This document shows, one piece after another, positions 7,253-11,166 of a stretch of DNA of 11,166 nt. The DNA is from a bacterium (lineage in GTDB: Bacteria; Electryoneota; Electryoneia; Electryoneales; Electryoneaceae). The stretch is from contig JANQEY010000054.1 in assembly GCA_028278125.1 (NCBI GenBank), positions 1-11,166 of the forward strand, in the 5' to 3' direction. The translations under genes and the position numbers were made by a program. Each line of letters starts with the position of its first letter. The stretch's first letter is position 1. Under the pieces are notes generated by a model. It saw only the letters and a program-made list of their open reading frames with translations. It made no database searches and was not told the origin of the DNA.

Positions 7253-8119
7253 ATGGATAGCGAAACTGAAAATAGCGGTATTGATCTCGATATGGACTCT
7301 AATCCTCTCCGATTAAATTATTCACTGGTTCATGAACTTTTGGTCGACTTTATCGCCAGTGAAATTCACAGGGCAGGGCTTGAGAAGGCAGTGGTAGGAC
7401 TGTCAGGTGGGATAGACAGCGCGCTTGTGCTGCATCTGACTGTTGATGCTCTTGGACCAGGAAACGTGCTGGCTATAATGATGCCACACAGCTCATCAAA
7501 TCCCGATTCCAGGGCGGATGCGGAACAGGTTATCAAGGATACAGGGTGCCGTTCAAAGCTGGTAGATATTTCACCCATGGTTGATCCATACATCAAAAAG
7601 TATACAGGTGACGACAATCTCCGCCGTGGTAACGTTTTCGCAAGGATGAGAATGATTGTTCTCTACGATCATTCTTCCGAGGAAAAAGCTCTGGTTGTTG
7701 GGACAAGTAATAAAACTGAACTATTGCTGGGATATTCTACACTATTCGGCGACTCAGCTTACGCCATCGGTCCAATTGGTGATTTATATAAAACACAGGT
7801 GCGTGAGTTGTCTGCGCATATCGGTGTCGCAGACCAGGTAATTTCTAAACCACCAAGCGCGGATCTCTGGATGGGTCAAACTGATGAAGAGGAACTGGGA
7901 ATCACCTACGCCGATGCCGACCGGATACTGATACAACTTGTAGATAACAGGGTTCCGCCTGAAACCCTGGTAGAACGTGGGGAGGATGAGGATACCGTGA
8001 TGGGCATTCTTCGCAAGATCAGGGCTACCCAGTTTAAAAGAACTCCGCCACCTATACCAAAAATATCTTCACGCAGTTTCGGCCATGACTGGCTCTATGC
8101 ACGCGATTGGATGACTTAA
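7253..8119 (+). CDS. nadE: NH3-dependent NAD+ synthetase
   Basis: A 288-residue enzyme that adenylates and amidates deamido-NAD+ to NAD+, the last step of NAD biosynthesis in the cytoplasm. It has the PP-loop ATP-binding motif GLSGGIDSALVLHL with SGGIDS at 51-56, then GTSNKTELLLGYSTLFGD, IGPIGDLYKTQVREL, and KPPSADLWMGQTDEEELG. The tail motif RTPPPIPKISSRSFGHDW is typical of the short NadE group. There is no N-terminal nitrilase (glutaminase) domain, so ammonia is the expected amide donor unless another glutaminase partners it. The ATG at 7253 is chosen because GGGAAGTGA, close to the Shine-Dalgarno consensus, sits five to ten bases ahead. An ATG at 7238 lies upstream of that site and has a poorer one. 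The stop TAA overlaps the rsmI ATG by one base. Confidence 0.95.
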   Translation: MDSETENSGIDLDMDSNPLRLNYSLVHELLVDFIASEIHRAGLEKAVVGLSGGIDSALVLHLTVDALGPGNVLAIMMPHSSSNPDSRADAEQVIKDTGCRSKLVDISPMVDPYIKKYTGDDNLRRGNVFARMRMIVLYDHSSEEKALVVGTSNKTELLLGYSTLFGDSAYAIGPIGDLYKTQVRELSAHIGVADQVISKPPSADLWMGQTDEEELGITYADADRILIQLVDNRVPPETLVERGEDEDTVMGILRKIRATQFKRTPPPIPKISSRSFGHDWLYARDWMT

Positions 8120-8904
8120 TGAAACGTGGTTCTGAGAAATCCGTCAGTTCATCAGGTGATTCGAAATCCAGGTATTCAATTGATGAAGAGATTATCGGGG
8201 GTACATTATATCTGGTTGCTACTCCCATCGGAAACCTGAACGACATCTCGTTTCGTGCTATCCATATCCTCGAAAATGTCAACCTTGTTGCGGCAGAGGA
8301 TACCAGGAGAACCAGGCAGTTACTTGAACGGTTCGGGATATCTGCTTCATGTTTGTCCTACCATGAGCATAACGCGCAAAAGGTTATGCCGGGATTGATA
8401 AAAAGTTTGCTGGATGGGACATCAATCGCGCTGGTTAGCGATGCCGGCAGTCCGACTATTTCCGATCCTGGATTTAAGCTGGTACGTGAAGCCGTTGAAA
8501 AAGATATAAAAGTTGTTTCAATTCCCGGTCCCAGCGCCGTAATTACTGCCCTGGCAGCCAGTGGATTACCGACCGACAGGTTTGCCTTTGAAGGATTTTT
8601 ACCACGGAAAAAGGGCAGGCAGACAAGGTTGAAGGAACTTGCGGAAGAACCACGTACAATGATCTTTTTTGAGTCGCCTCTTCGGTTGAAAAAAACACTC
8701 AACGACCTTGCTGAATACCTGGGTAAAAGCAGGTCAGCCGTAGTCTGCCGTGAACTGACAAAAAAGTTCGAGGAGTTCAACCGCGGAAGCCTCGAAGAAT
8801 TGTGTCAATTTTATGAAGCACGTACACCCAAGGGTGAGATAACCCTGGTTATAGAAGGCAGGGGTAAACAGAAAACAACTAAAAGCACTAATAAATATGC
8901 CTGA
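8119..8904 (+). CDS. rsmI: 16S rRNA (cytidine-1402-2'-O)-methyltransferase
   Basis: A 261-residue SAM-dependent methyltransferase of the tetrapyrrole-methylase fold that 2'-O-methylates C1402 in the decoding centre of 16S rRNA. Diagnostic motifs in order are GTLYLVATPIGNLNDIS (28-44), AAEDTRRTRQLL (58-69), ALVSDAGSPTISDPG (104-118), SIPGPSAVITALAASGLPTD (134-153), FEGFLPRKKGRQ (157-168), CRELTKKFEE (210-219) and GEITLVIEG (239-247). The start is the ATG in TAATG overlapping the nadE stop; an in-frame TTG at 8107 would lie inside nadE. There is no alternative ATG nearer the core, so the protein has an unusual polar extension of about 27 residues ahead of GTLYL. It ends soon after GEITLVIEG, so the small C-terminal domain of longer homologues such as the E. 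coli enzyme appears absent. The stop overlaps the next gene by eight bases. Confidence 0.95.
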   Translation: MKRGSEKSVSSSGDSKSRYSIDEEIIGGTLYLVATPIGNLNDISFRAIHILENVNLVAAEDTRRTRQLLERFGISASCLSYHEHNAQKVMPGLIKSLLDGTSIALVSDAGSPTISDPGFKLVREAVEKDIKVVSIPGPSAVITALAASGLPTDRFAFEGFLPRKKGRQTRLKELAEEPRTMIFFESPLRLKKTLNDLAEYLGKSRSAVVCRELTKKFEEFNRGSLEELCQFYEARTPKGEITLVIEGRGKQKTTKSTNKYA

Positions 8905-9790
8905 ATCTTACAGAAAAGTACGAGTCCTGATAAATCCTAAATCGGGGCTATGGTGGTCGAAGGAGGGTGTTCGACGGGCTATTGATGATTGCTGGGATGT
9001 GGGAGGTATCGATCTAACATACCAGATGAGCAAAAATCCGGTCGATGGTCAGAAAAAGGCAAAGCTGGCCGTGCAGGATGGTGTGGATACGATCATCGTC
9101 GTTGGGGGCGATGGCATGGTCAACACTATCGGCAGTGTCCTGGTCAATACAAGTACCGCCCTGGCTGTAATTCCCGCTGGAAGTGGTAATGGTTTTGCCC
9201 GGCATTTTGATATTTCCCTGAATCCTGAGAAAGCTGCCGAAAGCCTGGCAAAAGGTAAACGGCAGAAGATTGATGTCGGTTTTGTAAATGGAAATCCCTT
9301 TTTTATTACATGTGGCCTGGCATGGGACGCTGATATTGTTGAAGGATTTGAAAAATCGCCGGTGCGGGGAATTCTGCCTTATATGCTGGCCGGGATATAC
9401 AGTTATTTCACCTATGAACCGCAGGATTTTGTTATAGAAATTGATGAAGTGAAAATTGTTGTTGCCAAACCCTTGGTATTAACGATAGCAAATATGACTA
9501 CCTATGGCGGTGGGGCGATGATAGCACCGGATGCATGCCCTGACGATGGAAAAATGGAACTGATCTCAGTTGAAAAAGGTGAGCCTGTGCAATTATTAAC
9601 ACAAATCCATCGTCTTTTTGATGGATCGATTAAAGAGGCATCAATAGTAGAAACAAGAAAATTTAAGCGGTTAAGAATTATTCGAGAACGTCCCGATCCG
9701 ATACAGGTAGATGGAGAACTACTGCAGGTTGAGAAAGATTTTCATATTGAAGTCAAACCACTTTCATTACAGGTGATTGTTCCCCAATAG
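8897..9790 (+). CDS. Diacylglycerol/lipid kinase, YegS/BmrU (DagK) family
   Basis: A 297-residue protein of the diacylglycerol kinase catalytic family, with a normal length for bacterial soluble lipid kinases. The N-terminal nucleotide-binding domain shows VRVLINPKSG (8-17), VVGGDGMVNTIGS (68-80) and VIPAGSGNGFARH (91-103). The C-terminal beta domain shows TYGGGAMIAPDACPDDGKMEL (starting at residue 202) and IQVDGEL (269-275). The family phosphorylates diacylglycerol or related lipids at the inner membrane with ATP, feeding phosphatidic acid back into phospholipid synthesis. The exact lipid cannot be told; sphingosine-like or phosphatidylglycerol substrates are also known in the family. The start overlaps the end of rsmI by eight bases with no visible Shine-Dalgarno, so translation probably depends on coupling. 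The next gene begins 27 bases later with no terminator between. Confidence 0.9.
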   Translation: MPESYRKVRVLINPKSGLWWSKEGVRRAIDDCWDVGGIDLTYQMSKNPVDGQKKAKLAVQDGVDTIIVVGGDGMVNTIGSVLVNTSTALAVIPAGSGNGFARHFDISLNPEKAAESLAKGKRQKIDVGFVNGNPFFITCGLAWDADIVEGFEKSPVRGILPYMLAGIYSYFTYEPQDFVIEIDEVKIVVAKPLVLTIANMTTYGGGAMIAPDACPDDGKMELISVEKGEPVQLLTQIHRLFDGSIKEASIVETRKFKRLRIIRERPDPIQVDGELLQVEKDFHIEVKPLSLQVIVPQ

Positions 9791-9817
9791 GATCACCTTG
9801 TACAAATGGAGAAATAA

Positions 9818-11166
9818 ATGAAGTTGTTACGTTACGGTTTAAAACTTTTAGTTTTATTATCAGCTGTATGTTTCTTGATAGGTTGTGGGGGAGAGCAGGA
9901 ATACAGCGGACTTTCCTCGAATGTAAAAAAGCTGTGGGAAGATCATCCTTCTCCATGGTCTGTTGAGGAAGCTCAAGCTGCTGCCGACGCGGCAAAAAAA
10001 GTATTGAATAAACATCCTGAAGATATCCAGGTCGAGTTTTACTACCAGGACAGGATGAATACCGCCGACAGGGAAACACTGCGGAAAGAATACTCGGATA
10101 AGGCGGAGAATAATCCTGATAATCCACGAATTATCCTGCTGAATGCCATGGTTGCGGGTAGAAGCTCAAACGTTCAGGAAATGGTTGAAAAGGCGATAAA
10201 TCTTGCCCCTGAAGACGCTTATGTCCTGGCAATGGCAGCTTACCTTGTTTCCAGGACCAGCCAGGAAAAAGCCGCAGAATACGCAAGACGTGCTGTCAGC
10301 CTGGATCCAGAAATACCCATCACTCGTTCGGTTCTCGCCCAGGCGGAACTACTAGCCGGAAACTTTGAACAGGCTGAGGTTAACGCACGTGTGGCATTTG
10401 AAACCAATCCATACGATTTCAACTATGCCCGGATCCTGGTGAGCATTTATGAGTCCGGTACCGATCCAACTGACGCTGATCAGACAATTATCAAAGTGAC
10501 TCGTGCATTGGATGTACTGGAGCACTTCCTGGTCAAGAATCCTAATCACCCGGGTGCGATCCGTGCAATTAGCAGGCGGTACCGTAGCCTCGGTAACCTG
10601 TCACGGGTGCTTGAACTGAAAAAACCGGCAGCATTGGAACGGCCGGATGAGGGATGGGCGCTGTATGATCTCGCGGAACTGTACGCGGAGATGAATCAGC
10701 CGGATAGTTGTATCAGGTACCTATCGGTAGCGTCAGACGAAGGTTTTAACGATTATCACCTGGTTCAGATCGATGTGAGAAATCCTAGTAACCCATTTAA
10801 CCTGCTGGAAAAATACTGGCATGTTTCCAGGGGCGAAGGTAATCCTTTTGCAGATGACCCCGACCTGGTGCAGGATCAAAATTTTGCTGTCCGGATTACG
10901 AAAGATTTTAAATCTGTTATCCAGAAGATGAAGAACTACCAGAAGGATACGGTTGAGGAAAGGAGAGCGGAGGTATTATCGGAACGCCTCGATATTCCGG
11001 CGCCTGATTTTTCCTGTTTAGATACCGAAGGTAACGAGTTCAACCTGACAGATCTTCGTGGCAAAGTAGTCGTCCTGGATTTCTGGGCTACATGGTGCGG
11101 CCCGTGCAGAATGGCAATCCCACGTCTTCATGATCTTTATAAAGACAGGATTGCTAAATCCGGTGA
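9818..11166 (+). CDS. Lipoprotein with TPR-like helices and C-terminal TlpA/ResA-type thioredoxin domain (3' end cut by window)
   Basis: An open frame running off the window: 449 codons are seen with no stop. The ATG at 9818 has GGAG (9808-9811) six bases ahead. The N-terminus is a lipoprotein signal (basic start, [10 protein letters not shown] core, lipobox LIGC with Cys23), so the mature protein should be a lipid-anchored periplasmic protein. Residues about 45-320 are helical and TPR-like, for example [52 protein letters not shown] and [19 protein letters not shown]. From about residue 392 ([18 protein letters not shown]) a TlpA/ResA/AhpC-TSA thioredoxin domain begins: [18 protein letters not shown] holds the redox pair Cys427 and Cys430. 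Such domains usually reduce disulphides or serve cytochrome c maturation outside the cytoplasm. The TPR part may recruit a partner, which is inference. It follows the lipid kinase after 27 bases and is likely in the same transcript. Confidence 0.88.
   Translation, partial: MKLLRYGLKLLVLLSAVCFLIGCGGEQEYSGLSSNVKKLWEDHPSPWSVEEAQAAADAAKKVLNKHPEDIQVEFYYQDRMNTADRETLRKEYSDKAENNPDNPRIILLNAMVAGRSSNVQEMVEKAINLAPEDAYVLAMAAYLVSRTSQEKAAEYARRAVSLDPEIPITRSVLAQAELLAGNFEQAEVNARVAFETNPYDFNYARILVSIYESGTDPTDADQTIIKVTRALDVLEHFLVKNPNHPGAIRAISRRYRSLGNLSRVLELKKPAALERPDEGWALYDLAELYAEMNQPDSCIRYLSVASDEGFNDYHLVQIDVRNPSNPFNLLEKYWHVSRGEGNPFADDPDLVQDQNFAVRITKDFKSVIQKMKNYQKDTVEERRAEVLSERLDIPAPDFSCLDTEGNEFNLTDLRGKVVVLDFWATWCGPCRMAIPRLHDLYKDRIAKSG

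Noticed and set aside
8358..8780. Antisense open frame (140 residues) opposite rsmI
   Set aside because: It is fully inside rsmI, which carries every expected motif. Nothing in the antisense translation is recognisable.
9798..9805. Palindrome TTGTACAA between the lipid kinase and the lipoprotein gene
   Set aside because: A single 8-base palindrome is common by chance, and there is no second copy or promoter nearby to support an operator.

Overview
The window looks like a piece of an uncultured Gram-negative anaerobic bacterium. Three observations point that way: exported proteins with signal peptides and a lipobox, a ferredoxin-dependent 2-oxoacid oxidoreductase beside an acyl-phosphate kinase, and a moderate GC content with Shine-Dalgarno-led starts. 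Gene content alone does not fix the phylum; a member of the broad FCB group is a guess. No mobile element, CRISPR array, tRNA or rRNA was seen.

Left part (1-2537, minus strand): two consecutive exported proteins form a likely operon that is read leftward and ends at a strong hairpin terminator at 37-78. Both proteins share the same three-part layout: an N-terminal FlgT/LPP20-like module, a TolB-N/CsgG-like middle and a similar C-terminal module. They look like diverged tandem paralogues of unknown function. An AT-rich divergent intergenic region (2538-2905) separates them from a small plus-strand bitopic membrane protein with a PEGA-like extracytoplasmic domain.

Middle part (3609-7116, plus strand): a tightly coupled operon buk-iorA-iorB (both junctions are ATGA overlaps) ends at a rho-independent terminator. 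IorAB would oxidise arylpyruvates or related 2-oxoacids to acyl-CoA with reduction of ferredoxin. The butyrate-kinase-family enzyme could make ATP from an acyl phosphate derived from that product. The phosphotransacylase needed to connect the two steps is not in the window.

Right part (7204-11166, plus strand): a second compact run begins with a candidate extended -10 promoter. It holds nadE (NAD+ synthesis), rsmI (16S rRNA C1402 2'-O-methylation), a YegS/BmrU-type lipid or diacylglycerol kinase, and the start of a lipoprotein with TPR-like helices followed by a TlpA/ResA-type thioredoxin domain, cut by the window edge. The genes abut or overlap, so they are probably co-transcribed, although they serve different housekeeping and envelope roles.

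The most interesting unexplained material is the tandem pair of FlgT-like exported proteins, the orphan PEGA-like protein beside it, and the kinase/oxidoreductase operon.
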